From contig NVUX02000006.1 in the NCBI GenBank assembly GCA_002402045.2, positions 134,254 through 198,253 on the forward strand: DNA of 64,000 bases, written 5' to 3'. Numbering within the stretch: position 1 is the stretch's first letter; each line of letters starts with the position of its first letter. The stretch comes from Paracoccaceae bacterium (lineage in GTDB: Bacteria; Pseudomonadota; Alphaproteobacteria; Rhodobacterales; Rhodobacteraceae). The notes beneath the pieces are model-generated. The model saw only the letters and a program-made list of their open reading frames with translations. It ran no database searches and was not told the DNA's origin. A program made the position numbers and the translations under genes. This document shows, piece by piece, positions 1 to 8,066 of this stretch.

Positions 1-939
1 CCTTGGAAACTCAGGAAATTCATCCATAAACAGCACGCCATTATGTGCCAATGAAATTTCGCCCGGCTTTGCCCCACGCCCACCACCAACCATCGCCGCC
101 ATGCTCGCGGTATGGTGCGGCGTGCGAAACGGGCGTTGGCGCGAAATGCCGCCCTCCTCCAACACGCCAGCAAGCGAGTGGATCATCGAGGTTTCAAGTG
201 CCTCACTGGGCGAAAGCGGTGGCAACAGCCCCGGCATTCGGGCGGCCATCATAGATTTCCCTGAGCCCGGCGGCCCGACCATCAACAAATGGTGGCCGCC
301 CGCTGCCGCCACTTCCAGCGCCCGCTTGGCTTTCTCTTGCCCGCGCACATCACGGAGATCTCGATGGTCCACCAGCCCTTGAACTTCACCCGGCAAAGCC
401 TCGCTCAGCACAGTGCGACCCGAAAAATGATTTACGAGTTCCAGTAGGTTACGGGGTGCGAGCACGCGTGCGGCCTCAACCCATGCCGCTTCTGGCCCGC
501 AGGCCGCGGGGCAGATAAGGCCGCAGTCATCTTGCGCGGCGGTAAGGGCGGCGGGAAGAGCGCCCGTGACTGGCACGAGAGAACCATCCAACGAAAGCTC
601 GCCAAGACTATACTGCCCCTCAATCTGTTCGCGGGGCAAAACGTCCATCGCGGCCATCAGGGTCAGTGCGATCGGCAGGTCAAAATGCGAGCCGGTTTTA
701 AGCATGTCTGCGGGGGAAAGGTTAATGGTGATCCGCTTGGCGGGAAGCGCCAGCCCCAGTGCTGTAATCGCAGCGCGCACCCGCTCTTTGGCCTCTGAAA
801 CCGCCTTATCAGGCAAACCCACAAGGTTAAAAGCCGGAATCCCCGAAGACAGCGCCACCTGCACCTCGATCTTTTTGGCCTCTACCCCGTGAAAGGCCAC
901 CGTATAGCTGCGGGCGATAACCCCTACATTTGCATTCAT
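1..939 (-). CDS. YifB/ComM-family Mg-chelatase-like AAA+ ATPase, 3' end outside window
   Basis: The first 313 codons of a YifB/ComM-type protein read leftward from an ATG at 937-939 and run off the left edge, so the ORF track missed it. The start [20 protein letters not shown] and the ChlI-like N-terminal domain ([19 protein letters not shown]) are typical of the family. A Walker A motif, GPPGSGKSM, is followed by [16 protein letters not shown] and the Walker B-like segment [11 protein letters not shown] at the edge. E. coli and Vibrio homologues (ComM) are helicases acting on DNA branch migration during natural transformation; that role here is inferred from the family. No strong Shine-Dalgarno sequence precedes the start. 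The C-terminal Mg-chelatase domain is not in the window. Confidence 0.9.
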   Translation of the reverse strand, partial: MNANVGVIARSYTVAFHGVEAKKIEVQVALSSGIPAFNLVGLPDKAVSEAKERVRAAITALGLALPAKRITINLSPADMLKTGSHFDLPIALTLMAAMDVLPREQIEGQYSLGELSLDGSLVPVTGALPAALTAAQDDCGLICPAACGPEAAWVEAARVLAPRNLLELVNHFSGRTVLSEALPGEVQGLVDHRDLRDVRGQEKAKRALEVAAAGGHHLLMVGPPGSGKSMMAARMPGLLPPLSPSEALETSMIHSLAGVLEEGGISRQRPFRTPHHTASMAAMVGGGRGAKPGEISLAHNGVLFMDEFPEFPR

Positions 940-978
940 CCGTTAACCATTTACCGGATAGGTTTAAAAAGTGTTAAC

Positions 979-2148
979 TTATGCGATAATCCCGACATTA
1001 TCGCCCATATCCACCCCGGGAAACACGGTGGACCCGAGCGCGCTGGCCTCCATGCCAAACAAATCGCGCAGCGCCCAGCCAAGGTAGCGGCGCACGTCAT
1101 CCGTGGGTTCAAGGTCGCGGTTTTGGTAGAGATCCAGCTCCCCCAGCCCCGGCCATTGGCCAAACACGTGGCCACCGTTTAGCGCCCCGCCGGCCATCAC
1201 CATCGCCCCGCCCGTGCCGTGGTCAGTCCCTCCCGATCCGTTTTCTCGTGCGGTGCGGCCAAATTCCGTAATCGCCATTATAGTCGTGCGCTGCCAGTTG
1301 GCCCCAAGGCCCGATTTTAGCGCCAAAATCGCGTCAGAAAGTTGCTTCAACGCCCGCGCGAGGTTGCGGTTTTGGTTGTTATGCGTATCCCAGCCGCCTA
1401 TCGAGAAGCTCGCAATCCGTGTTTCTTCATTCAGCCGTGCCGCTGTAAAAGCCGCCAGTGCTTTGGCATTTCCGGCGCGCCCGCCCGCCATGCTTTCAGT
1501 TTTCGCCGACAAGTCCAGCGCCATCTCGGCCGAGCTGGCAAACAAAGGGTCATCCGCATAAATCCCTGCCAAAAGCGCCTCGGTTTGGGGTGACATTTCA
1601 AGGTCTGCCCCCGGAGACCAGCTCGAATAGGGCTGCGCGCCGTCGAGCAACAGCATCCGTGCGGTGCCCACCGAAAACGCGGTTTCCTGCCGCGCATCGG
1701 GTAACAGCCCCAGCGCACGGTTTAGCCAGCCAGTTTGCCCCGATTTGGGCGCGCCGCTGGCATCATCGCTTCCGGTTTCCAACAGGTCTTGGCCATCGAA
1801 ATGGCTGCGCTTATCGCGGTAAGGCGTTGAAACAGCTTGGACAAACGAAAGTTCTTTGGCATGCCACAGCGGCATCAGCCCTTTGAGGGCACCGTTGAGG
1901 GCAAAAAACCCGTCGAGGTCTTGCATGTCGTTATCCGCAGCCAAACTGGGGCGATAGCGGGCATAATCAGCATCACCCGAGGGGCGCACCACGCCAAGCC
2001 CATCCATAGCGCCGCGCAAAATAATCACCACTAGGCGGTTATCTCCGGGGGCGGCGGCCAAAGTAACGGGTGTAAGCAAAGGCGAGGCCGCAGCCGAGCA
2101 CCCCAAAACAGTGGATTGGATCAAAAATTTACGTCTGGAAAGGGTCAT
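979..2148 (-). CDS. DUF1501 domain protein, Tat-exported
   Basis: A 389-residue protein of the DUF1501 family. It begins with a twin-arginine signal (SRRKFLIQ, then a hydrophobic stretch ending near LTLAAA), so folded export to the periplasm is likely. Core family motifs are visible: HFDGQDLLETG, GGWDTHNNQN around residue 250, and FGRTARENGSGGTDHG around residue 300. DUF1501 belongs to the alkaline phosphatase/sulfatase-like superfamily, but no substrate is known. It starts 9 bp after the DUF1800 gene and is surely co-transcribed with it; the two families recur as a pair in many bacteria. The function of the pair is unknown. Confidence 0.88.
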   Translation of the reverse strand: MTLSRRKFLIQSTVLGCSAAASPLLTPVTLAAAPGDNRLVVIILRGAMDGLGVVRPSGDADYARYRPSLAADNDMQDLDGFFALNGALKGLMPLWHAKELSFVQAVSTPYRDKRSHFDGQDLLETGSDDASGAPKSGQTGWLNRALGLLPDARQETAFSVGTARMLLLDGAQPYSSWSPGADLEMSPQTEALLAGIYADDPLFASSAEMALDLSAKTESMAGGRAGNAKALAAFTAARLNEETRIASFSIGGWDTHNNQNRNLARALKQLSDAILALKSGLGANWQRTTIMAITEFGRTARENGSGGTDHGTGGAMVMAGGALNGGHVFGQWPGLGELDLYQNRDLEPTDDVRRYLGWALRDLFGMEASALGSTVFPGVDMGDNVGIIA

Positions 2149-2157
2149 ATCAGCCTC

Positions 2158-3498
2158 CTAGCGGCGCATCAGGGAGGGGGAAACCAGCAGCAGCGCCACG
2201 CCCTCCCACTTGGTTTCAGCCCCGCTCACAGCGAAGGAAAGGAATTCGGGCGCGGTGTCACCCAGCACATTCTGCATCAAAGTGCGGGGGTCGCGGTCAT
2301 CGGCAAAGGTGCGGGCGGCCTGCCCCGCCCACGAAATGCGCGCGGCCAGTTGCGGCGGGGTTATCCAGCTTTCCGCAGCTTCGGGCCAGCCATCGGGGCC
2401 ACTTGGCTTAAAGGGCCGCTGCCCCATCGCCTCCAGCGCTTTACCCAGCTTGCGAGTACCACTTGCACTAGCATTCAGTACGCCCTCAGCATCAAAATCC
2501 AACGCGCGCAGCACGGTAGCGACATACTCAAATGGCGGCCTTACCTTCGGGAATTCGGCTGCCATCGCAGCTGGATCATTAATGAGCACCTCGTAAATCG
2601 AGGTCAGGTTTCCGCCTGAATCAAGATATGCCTGCGCCATATCTGCGACCAGCGCCGGGCGCTCAATTGGGCCAATAAAGTGAACCACCAGTTTGCGTGC
2701 CAAATGGGTGGCCGTCGCTGGGTTGATCGCCAAATCATCAAGGAACTCATAGATATGCGAGATATTCGCCCGCGCCGCACCATATTGACGGCCCATAATG
2801 TCCTCGCCCCCCGGCTCCGCCCGATTGGGCGAAAAGCGCATACCCTCTGGGCCTATGCCAAGGCCGGTAAGCAACTCGGCAAACTGCCGCACATCCACTT
2901 GCGTATATGGCCCTCCAACCCCGAGCGTATGCAGCTCCAGCACCTCGCGCGCCAGATTTTCATTTAGCCCGCGCGAGTGGCGCTGCCCCGCCACCGAGTT
3001 TGGCCCCGTAGAGGCATTTTGATCGAGATAAAACAGCATGGAAGGGTGAGTAACGGCGGCCTTTAACAGCTCGGAAAAACGCCCCGAAATATGCGGTCGG
3101 ATGGCCTCTTCCAGATAGGCGCCGAGCATATAATCCTCATTCGCCCGCCTGGGGGAAACGGTGAAATGGTCTAGCCAAAAGGCAAAAAGTCGTTCACGAA
3201 AGCCACGCGGGTTTTGCACCATGCGGGCCAAATTGCGCATCGCCCCAATGGCTCCTTGCCGCCGCAGCCGCCGCCGTGCCTGCTTAAAAGCATCGGCCTG
3301 ACCGCCCATAGATTGCCGCAATGCCCGCAGTTTTCCTAATTCCACAAAGCGCGCCTCGGTTGACTCCACAGGCAGCAACGCATCCAGCGGGTCAGCCCCC
3401 GCGAGCTGGTCAAGCAGTTTGCCTTGAAACCGAACCTCATCAGGACGAATTCCATATTCAAACCGCATAGCTTGCGTGATTTCAGATCGTGTCGGCAT
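2158..3498 (-). CDS. DUF1800 domain protein
   Basis: A 446-residue DUF1800 protein, first gene of a two-gene unit with the DUF1501 gene. Diagnostic motifs are AFWLDHFTVSP (about residues 105-115), LNENLAREVLELHTLGVGG (about 177-195) and HLARKLVVHF (about 265). The family is uncharacterised biochemically. Unlike its partner it shows no obvious signal peptide: the N-terminus MPTRSEITQAMRFEYGIRP is hydrophilic. It may therefore stay in the cytoplasm, or be carried out with the Tat-exported DUF1501 partner, which is inference. A GGAGG-like ribosome site lies just upstream of the ATG. Confidence 0.88.
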   Translation of the reverse strand: MPTRSEITQAMRFEYGIRPDEVRFQGKLLDQLAGADPLDALLPVESTEARFVELGKLRALRQSMGGQADAFKQARRRLRRQGAIGAMRNLARMVQNPRGFRERLFAFWLDHFTVSPRRANEDYMLGAYLEEAIRPHISGRFSELLKAAVTHPSMLFYLDQNASTGPNSVAGQRHSRGLNENLAREVLELHTLGVGGPYTQVDVRQFAELLTGLGIGPEGMRFSPNRAEPGGEDIMGRQYGAARANISHIYEFLDDLAINPATATHLARKLVVHFIGPIERPALVADMAQAYLDSGGNLTSIYEVLINDPAAMAAEFPKVRPPFEYVATVLRALDFDAEGVLNASASGTRKLGKALEAMGQRPFKPSGPDGWPEAAESWITPPQLAARISWAGQAARTFADDRDPRTLMQNVLGDTAPEFLSFAVSGAETKWEGVALLLVSPSLMRR

Positions 3499-3555
3499 CG
3501 CCGCCTCCTTGCGTTACCTCGTTATAACGCAAGTTTACCGTATATCCGTCGATAT

Positions 3556-4083
3556 TTATTCGATTAACTCATCAGGCGTCACGCCCCAAATACCTGATTT
3601 GGGCAACCAACCTGTAAGGCCATCGATACTCGCCTCACACCAATTCGGGTGGCAAACGCCAAGCAAAAGAACCACGCCAGCCTCTAGCCGTGCCAGTTTT
3701 CGTGCCGAACTTGAGGGTGTTTCTCTTAGCGCCACAAGGTCTTCCTGCACCAAAATAGTGCGGCGCGGGCTAAGAAGCTTGGTATGCACCCAGCCGCCTT
3801 CTCCGTCTACATCCTCAACCCGAAACCACTCCTGATATTCGGCAAGCACAATAAGCGGGGTGCCTCGATGCCGCAAAACCCAATCCACCCGATTACTGGT
3901 GGATGGCCCACGCCGCACATTGGCAGAGCCGCTTTTCATTGAGATAAAACGAGGGATATCGAGGCCGGTAACCTGGCCTTCAAGCGCTTGTTGTGCCGTG
4001 GCAATACTGCCAACAACCAACACCAAAATCGCTCCATAAATCCTAAAAGGTATCACCTTGCCTGCCTCGTTTCCCAACATCAC
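3556..4083 (-). CDS. SH3-domain (SH3b) protein with N-terminal membrane/signal segment
   Basis: 175 residues. A hydrophobic stretch (IYGAILVLVVGSIATA, about residues 14-30) suggests a signal peptide or membrane anchor. Two bacterial SH3-like repeats follow: ANVRRGPSTSNRVDWVL with EWFRVEDVDGEGGWVH, and VALRETPSSSARKLARL with CHPNWCEASIDGLTGWLPKSG. The two cysteines in the second repeat could form a disulfide in the periplasm. Such proteins usually bind cell-wall material or act as envelope accessory proteins; no specific role can be assigned. It is divergent from the hydroxyacid dehydrogenase, with about 70 bp between them. A second ATG directly follows the first, so the exact start is uncertain. 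Confidence 0.8.
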   Translation of the reverse strand: MMLGNEAGKVIPFRIYGAILVLVVGSIATAQQALEGQVTGLDIPRFISMKSGSANVRRGPSTSNRVDWVLRHRGTPLIVLAEYQEWFRVEDVDGEGGWVHTKLLSPRRTILVQEDLVALRETPSSSARKLARLEAGVVLLLGVCHPNWCEASIDGLTGWLPKSGIWGVTPDELIE

Positions 4084-4154
4084 GAAATAATATTTCCCTT
4101 TGCGGGATTTCCTGCCATTATAGCGCCAAAGCAGTGCAAAAAGGAAGTTTTGAT

Positions 4155-5153
4155 ATGGCCCCCGAAACCACAGGCAATGCGCCGCTTAAAGTGATCGTAA
4201 CCCGACAGCTCCCCGAGCCGGTAGAAACGCGTTTGAGCGAGTTGTTTAACGTTGAACTAAACAGTGGCGACCAAATGAGCGAGAGCGAGATCGGAGAGGC
4301 TATGAGCCGCGCCGATGTGTTGGTCACGACCATTGGAGACCAGATAAACCAGCGTTTATTGGCAAAAGCTAACCCGAAATTGCGGCTCATCGCAAATTAT
4401 GGTGCAGGGTTTGACCATATCGACGTGCAAACCGCCCTTCAGCGCGGGATTATGGTTTCCAACACGCCGGGCGTGTTGACGGATGACACCGCGGATATGA
4501 CGATGGCCATGATACTGGCGGTGCCACGGCGGCTGCGCGAAGGCACCATGCTCATGCAGCAAGGCGATTGGCAGGGGTGGTCTCCGACGGCCTTGATGGG
4601 CCATCGAATTGGCGGAAAAAGGCTCGGGATTCTAGGTATGGGCCGGATCGGACAAGCCGTAGCGCGGCGGGCGGCGGCCTTTGGGCTGCAAGTGCATTAT
4701 CACAACAGAAAGCGCCTGCATCCAGACACTGAATCTGAGCTGAACGCGACTTATTGGGAGAGCCTCGACCAAATGTTGGCGCGCGTAGATATCCTGAGCA
4801 TTCATTGCCCACACACCCCGGGTACGTTTCACTTACTCAACGCGCGGCGTTTGAAACTCATGAAACCGAGCGCTTATATTATCAACACCGCCCGTGGCGA
4901 AATTGTTGACGAAAATGCGCTAACAAGAATGCTGCGCGCTGGAGAGATAGCGGGCGCAGGGCTGGATGTATTTGAGAATGGAAACCAGATTAATCCGCGC
5001 TTAAGGGGGCTAGATAATGTGCTCCTGCTTCCCCATATGGGCTCAGCAACCGTTGAGGGCCGTATCGAGATGGGCGAAAAAGTTATCATAAATATCAAGA
5101 CCTTCGCCGATGGGCACCGCCCACCTGATCTTGTGGTGCCTGCTATGCTTTAG
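4155..5153 (+). CDS. D-isomer specific 2-hydroxyacid dehydrogenase (glyoxylate/hydroxypyruvate reductase-like)
   Basis: 332 residues; NAD(P)-dependent reduction of a 2-oxoacid to the D-2-hydroxyacid in the cytosol. The dinucleotide fold is marked by GILGMGRIGQAVARR. The catalytic Arg is in INTARGEIVDE, the Glu lies in the segment after GLDVFEN, and the His is in LLPHMGSAT. The N-terminal catalytic half has NYGAGFDHID and the GVLTDDTADM segment typical of glyoxylate reductase/GyaR-like members. I chose the ATG at 4155 rather than the in-frame GTG at 4134 because AAGGAAG sits at proper spacing before it. The exact substrate cannot be read from sequence. It converges with moeB. Confidence 0.87.
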   Translation: MAPETTGNAPLKVIVTRQLPEPVETRLSELFNVELNSGDQMSESEIGEAMSRADVLVTTIGDQINQRLLAKANPKLRLIANYGAGFDHIDVQTALQRGIMVSNTPGVLTDDTADMTMAMILAVPRRLREGTMLMQQGDWQGWSPTALMGHRIGGKRLGILGMGRIGQAVARRAAAFGLQVHYHNRKRLHPDTESELNATYWESLDQMLARVDILSIHCPHTPGTFHLLNARRLKLMKPSAYIINTARGEIVDENALTRMLRAGEIAGAGLDVFENGNQINPRLRGLDNVLLLPHMGSATVEGRIEMGEKVIINIKTFADGHRPPDLVVPAML

Positions 5154-5179
5154 CTAAGGGCCGCACCAAAAATTCGAAA

Positions 5180-5929
5180 TCAGACAATTCCGCAAATTGG
5201 GCAGTTTTTACGCCGTGAGGTTTTTAGCTTGCGCGTTTCTCCATAAAGAGAATCATAGATCAAAATTTCACCACGCAAAATCTGCCCGGCACCTGTAATT
5301 TGCTTAATGGCCTCTCCCGCCATCATCGAGCCCATGACACCCGCCAATGCCCCCATCACCCCCGCTTGCGCACAATTTGGGGCCAGCCCATCGGCGGGTG
5401 CTTCTGGGAAAACGCATTGGTAGCATGGCCCGCCATTGGCTGGATCATAAACACTGATCTGCCCTTCCCATTGGCTCATGGCCGCTGAAATCAGCGGTAT
5501 TTTGGCGCGCACACAGGCGGCATTAACCATATATCGGGTTGAAAAATTATCTGTGCCGTCGAGCACCAAATCGTAACCCGCAAAAATCTCGTCAATATTG
5601 TCTTCATCCAGCCGAATGGTATGAGTTTCTACGGATACATTTGGATTCACCCGTGCCAAGGCACGCGCTGCGCTCGTTGTTTTAGCTTCACCAATTGCGT
5701 TGGTTTCATGCAAAACTTGCCGCTGCAAATTTGACAGGCTGACCGTGTCATCATCAACAATTCCCAAGGTACCAACCCCTGCCGCCGCCAAATACAGCAA
5801 AGCGGGGCTGCCTAAGCCACCGGCTCCAACGCAAAGTAGTTTAGCGTCTAACAACTTATTTTGCCCTGGCCCCCCAATCTCTCGCAAAACAATGTGCCGC
5901 GCATAGCGCTCTATTTCCTCAGGAGTCAT
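5180..5929 (-). CDS. moeB: ThiF/MoeB/HesA-family adenylyltransferase
   Basis: 249 residues from the ATG at 5929; the longer ORF start is rejected because AAGGCGG lies about nine bases upstream of this ATG. E1-like enzyme that adenylates the C-terminal Gly-Gly of a ubiquitin-fold sulfur carrier. Visible features are RYARHIVLREIGGPGQNKL, the ATP-binding loop GAGGLGSPALLYLAAAG, and two zinc-binding CxxC pairs (CYQC and CPIC near the C-terminus). There is no rhodanese domain, so it matches MoeB/HesA rather than MoeZ. It is the last gene of the coaBC-dut-rrf2-cysK operon and overlaps the preceding small gene by 11 bp. MoaD activation is likely, but a ThiS-like partner is possible. Confidence 0.85.
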   Translation of the reverse strand: MTPEEIERYARHIVLREIGGPGQNKLLDAKLLCVGAGGLGSPALLYLAAAGVGTLGIVDDDTVSLSNLQRQVLHETNAIGEAKTTSAARALARVNPNVSVETHTIRLDEDNIDEIFAGYDLVLDGTDNFSTRYMVNAACVRAKIPLISAAMSQWEGQISVYDPANGGPCYQCVFPEAPADGLAPNCAQAGVMGALAGVMGSMMAGEAIKQITGAGQILRGEILIYDSLYGETRKLKTSRRKNCPICGIV

Positions 5930-6212
5930 AGCGCGCATCCGCCTTTTTCTTAATCCATCGCACCAATATTCCATATGCAAGAATCGGCAAACCGACAGCC
6001 AGCGCCCATTTCCACCACCGCAGCCCCTCAATAATACGCACCCGAAACACATGTGCTTCGGGCAACAAGAACGCCGCCAAAACCACGCCTATCGCCAGCA
6101 ATGACAACGCCTTATACGACCATTTCGGGCCATCAAGCGCCCACACATAGCCACAAGAAACCCCTAATATTATGGCCACAGACCACATTCCACCGCTATA
6201 AAGAATACTCAT
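5919..6212 (-). CDS. small membrane protein of unknown function
   Basis: 97 residues with about three predicted membrane segments: SVAIILGVSCGYVWAL, ALSLLAIGVVLAAFLL and WALAVGLPILAYGILVRWI. It ends in a positively charged tail (RWIKKKADARYDS). I do not recognise a characterised family. Its ATG overlaps the cysK stop codon (TAATG) and its own end overlaps the moeB start, so it is translationally coupled within the operon. Position between a cysteine synthase and an E1-like enzyme hints at a sulfur-related role, but nothing in the sequence shows it. Confidence 0.7.
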   Translation of the reverse strand: MSILYSGGMWSVAIILGVSCGYVWALDGPKWSYKALSLLAIGVVLAAFLLPEAHVFRVRIIEGLRWWKWALAVGLPILAYGILVRWIKKKADARYDS

Positions 6213-7162
6213 TAGGTGCCTTCAAACAGGCCGGACGAAAGATAGCGCTCAGCAAAACTCGGTATAATCACAACAATCCGTTTGCCCGCCATCTCTTCTC
6301 TCAAGCCGATCTCAACGGCAGCCGCCAAAGCCGCACCAGACGATATTCCAACTGGGATGCCTTCTATCTGAGCCAAAGCGCGTGCCATATCAAACGAAGT
6401 CTCGTTTCCAATTGTCAAAATCTCGTCAATCAGCGAATCATCCAGAGTTTTGGGGTTAAATCCTGCGCCAATGCCTTGGATAGTATGCGGCCCCGCTGTT
6501 CCGCCCGAAAGCACCGGAGAATCTTCAGGCTCTACCGCCACCACATGCACATCTGGGTTCCCCGCTTTTAGCACCCGCGCCACGCCGGTTAGCGTTCCAC
6601 CGGTGCCAACTCCAGAGATAAAAACATCAACTTTACCGCCGCAATCCTCCCAAATCTCTTTCCCCGTCGTTTGCTCATGAATGTCAGGATTAGCCATGTT
6701 TTCAAACTGTTGCGGAATAATCGCACCGTCAATCTCGGTGGCAAGCTCATTCGCACGTGAAATCGCCCCCGTCATGCCAAGCGCCGCATCGGTCAGCACC
6801 ACTTCCGCCCCAAGCAGTGCCAGCATTTGTCGCCGCTCGATAGACATGCTCTCGGGCATCGTCAATATCAGCCGATAGCCGCGCGCAGCACACACAAATG
6901 CCAGCGAAATCCCGGTATTCCCGGATGTTGGCTCAATCAACACACCGCCGGGCTGCAACGCACCGCTTTCCTCCAGCGCATCCACCATCGCGACCCCGAT
7001 CCGGTCCTTAACCGAACCAAGGGGATTAAAAAACTCAAGCTTACCGCAAATTTCGGCGTCCACATTCATTGCGGCGGCAAACCGTGAAAGCTTCACAAGC
7101 GGCGTGCCGCCATAGGTTTCAGTAATATCGTTATATATCCGACCTCTAGATCTATTTATCAT
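6212..7162 (-). CDS. cysK: cysteine synthase A (O-acetylserine sulfhydrylase)
   Basis: 316 residues, close to the usual CysK length. PLP enzyme that condenses O-acetylserine with sulfide to give cysteine and acetate in the cytosol. The PLP lysine is in NPLGSVKDRIG (about residue 50), the substrate loop is EPTSGNTGISLAF, and the phosphate-binding loop is SGVGTGGTLTG. The Ser loop GISSGAALAAAVE near the end is also conserved. It lies 10 bp after the Rrf2-type regulator gene, which suggests the regulator senses cysteine or sulfur status. The downstream small membrane protein gene is coupled by TAATG. Confidence 0.95.
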   Translation of the reverse strand: MINRSRGRIYNDITETYGGTPLVKLSRFAAAMNVDAEICGKLEFFNPLGSVKDRIGVAMVDALEESGALQPGGVLIEPTSGNTGISLAFVCAARGYRLILTMPESMSIERRQMLALLGAEVVLTDAALGMTGAISRANELATEIDGAIIPQQFENMANPDIHEQTTGKEIWEDCGGKVDVFISGVGTGGTLTGVARVLKAGNPDVHVVAVEPEDSPVLSGGTAGPHTIQGIGAGFNPKTLDDSLIDEILTIGNETSFDMARALAQIEGIPVGISSGAALAAAVEIGLREEMAGKRIVVIIPSFAERYLSSGLFEGT

Positions 7163-7172
7163 CAGCCATCCC

Positions 7173-7622
7173 CTATATCACAAAGTCCATTCCAACGCCT
7201 TCAGCGCGGCCAACACCAGACGCCTCGGCTTTTTGGCAGAGATCTTCAAGCGTTATCTTATCCAGTTTTTGCAGCATTTCATCATGAAATTCTGCCCAAA
7301 TCGGCTGTATCACTTTCTCTCCAAGCTCAGAAATCGAATCCATCTTGTCATCCTCATTTTCAAGATCTTCGATAACCCTAAGCACATCACCCAGCGTTAT
7401 CCGCCGTCGCTCACGCGCCAGCGTATAGCCACCCTTTGGCCCTCGCACGCCTTTCAAAATCCCGCGTTTCACCAAAAATTGGAGCACCTGCTCCAGATAG
7501 CGGCTCTGGATCCCCTGCCGCTCGGTAATATCCTTTGATTGCACAGGTTTGGGGCGGGCATTAAAGGCCACATCCAAAACCGCTTCCAGAGCTAAACTTG
7601 ATTTTTTTGATAATAAATACAT
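7173..7622 (-). CDS. Rrf2-family transcriptional regulator lacking the iron-sulfur cysteine cluster
   Basis: 149 residues. The N-terminal winged helix is clear: SSLALEAVLDVAFNARPKPVQSKDITERQGIQSRYLEQVLQFL, followed by the wing GVRGPKGGYTLARERRRITLGDVLRVIE. IscR, RirA and NsrR carry three clustered cysteines after this domain; here the region reads EDLENEDDKMDSISELGE with none, and only one Cys (DLCQKAEA) exists. It therefore resembles the cluster-free CymR type, which in Firmicutes controls cysteine metabolism with CysK as co-repressor. Being immediately upstream of cysK in the same operon fits that model, as inference. It starts directly after the dut stop codon. Confidence 0.88.
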   Translation of the reverse strand: MYLLSKKSSLALEAVLDVAFNARPKPVQSKDITERQGIQSRYLEQVLQFLVKRGILKGVRGPKGGYTLARERRRITLGDVLRVIEDLENEDDKMDSISELGEKVIQPIWAEFHDEMLQKLDKITLEDLCQKAEASGVGRAEGVGMDFVI

Positions 7623-8066
7623 CTAGTTTCCCGTTGAACCAAATCCGCCATCGCCCCGCCGCGTCTCCTCTAAATCTTCCGTTTCAATCCATTTGCAACG
7701 GGTCACAGGGGCCAATACCATCTGTGCAATCCGCGCTCCATGACGCAATTCAAAGTCACTATTCCCCAAGTTTATAAGGATAACACCGATCTCGCCCCTG
7801 TAGTCTGAATCAATGGTTCCGGGGGCGTTCACCATGCTCACCCCCTGCTTAAGGGCCAAGCCCGAGCGCGGCCGGATCTGAATTTCATAGCCAGCTGGGA
7901 TTTCCACAGCAAAGCCGGTAGGTACCAATTTCCGCTCCATTGGTTTAAGGGTTAACGACCCAGTTTCGACAAACGCCTGGATGTCCATTCCCGCCGCGCC
8001 ATCAGTTTTGTATTTTGGTAGCGGCCAGTCAAAATCACGCAGGCGCTTTACCTTCACAAGTTTCAT
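7623..8066 (-). CDS. dut: deoxyuridine 5'-triphosphate nucleotidohydrolase (dUTPase)
   Basis: 147 residues from the ATG at 8066. Hydrolyses dUTP to dUMP and pyrophosphate, keeping uracil out of DNA and supplying dTMP synthesis; active as a trimer. All five family motifs are present: [35 protein letters not shown] (catalytic Asp), [12 protein letters not shown], and the C-terminal [10 protein letters not shown]. The ORF-track start 20 codons upstream lies inside coaBC and is not credible; the chosen start overlaps the coaBC stop as ATGA. The coaBC-dut order is widely conserved in proteobacteria. Confidence 0.96.
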   Translation of the reverse strand: MKLVKVKRLRDFDWPLPKYKTDGAAGMDIQAFVETGSLTLKPMERKLVPTGFAVEIPAGYEIQIRPRSGLALKQGVSMVNAPGTIDSDYRGEIGVILINLGNSDFELRHGARIAQMVLAPVTRCKWIETEDLEETRRGDGGFGSTGN

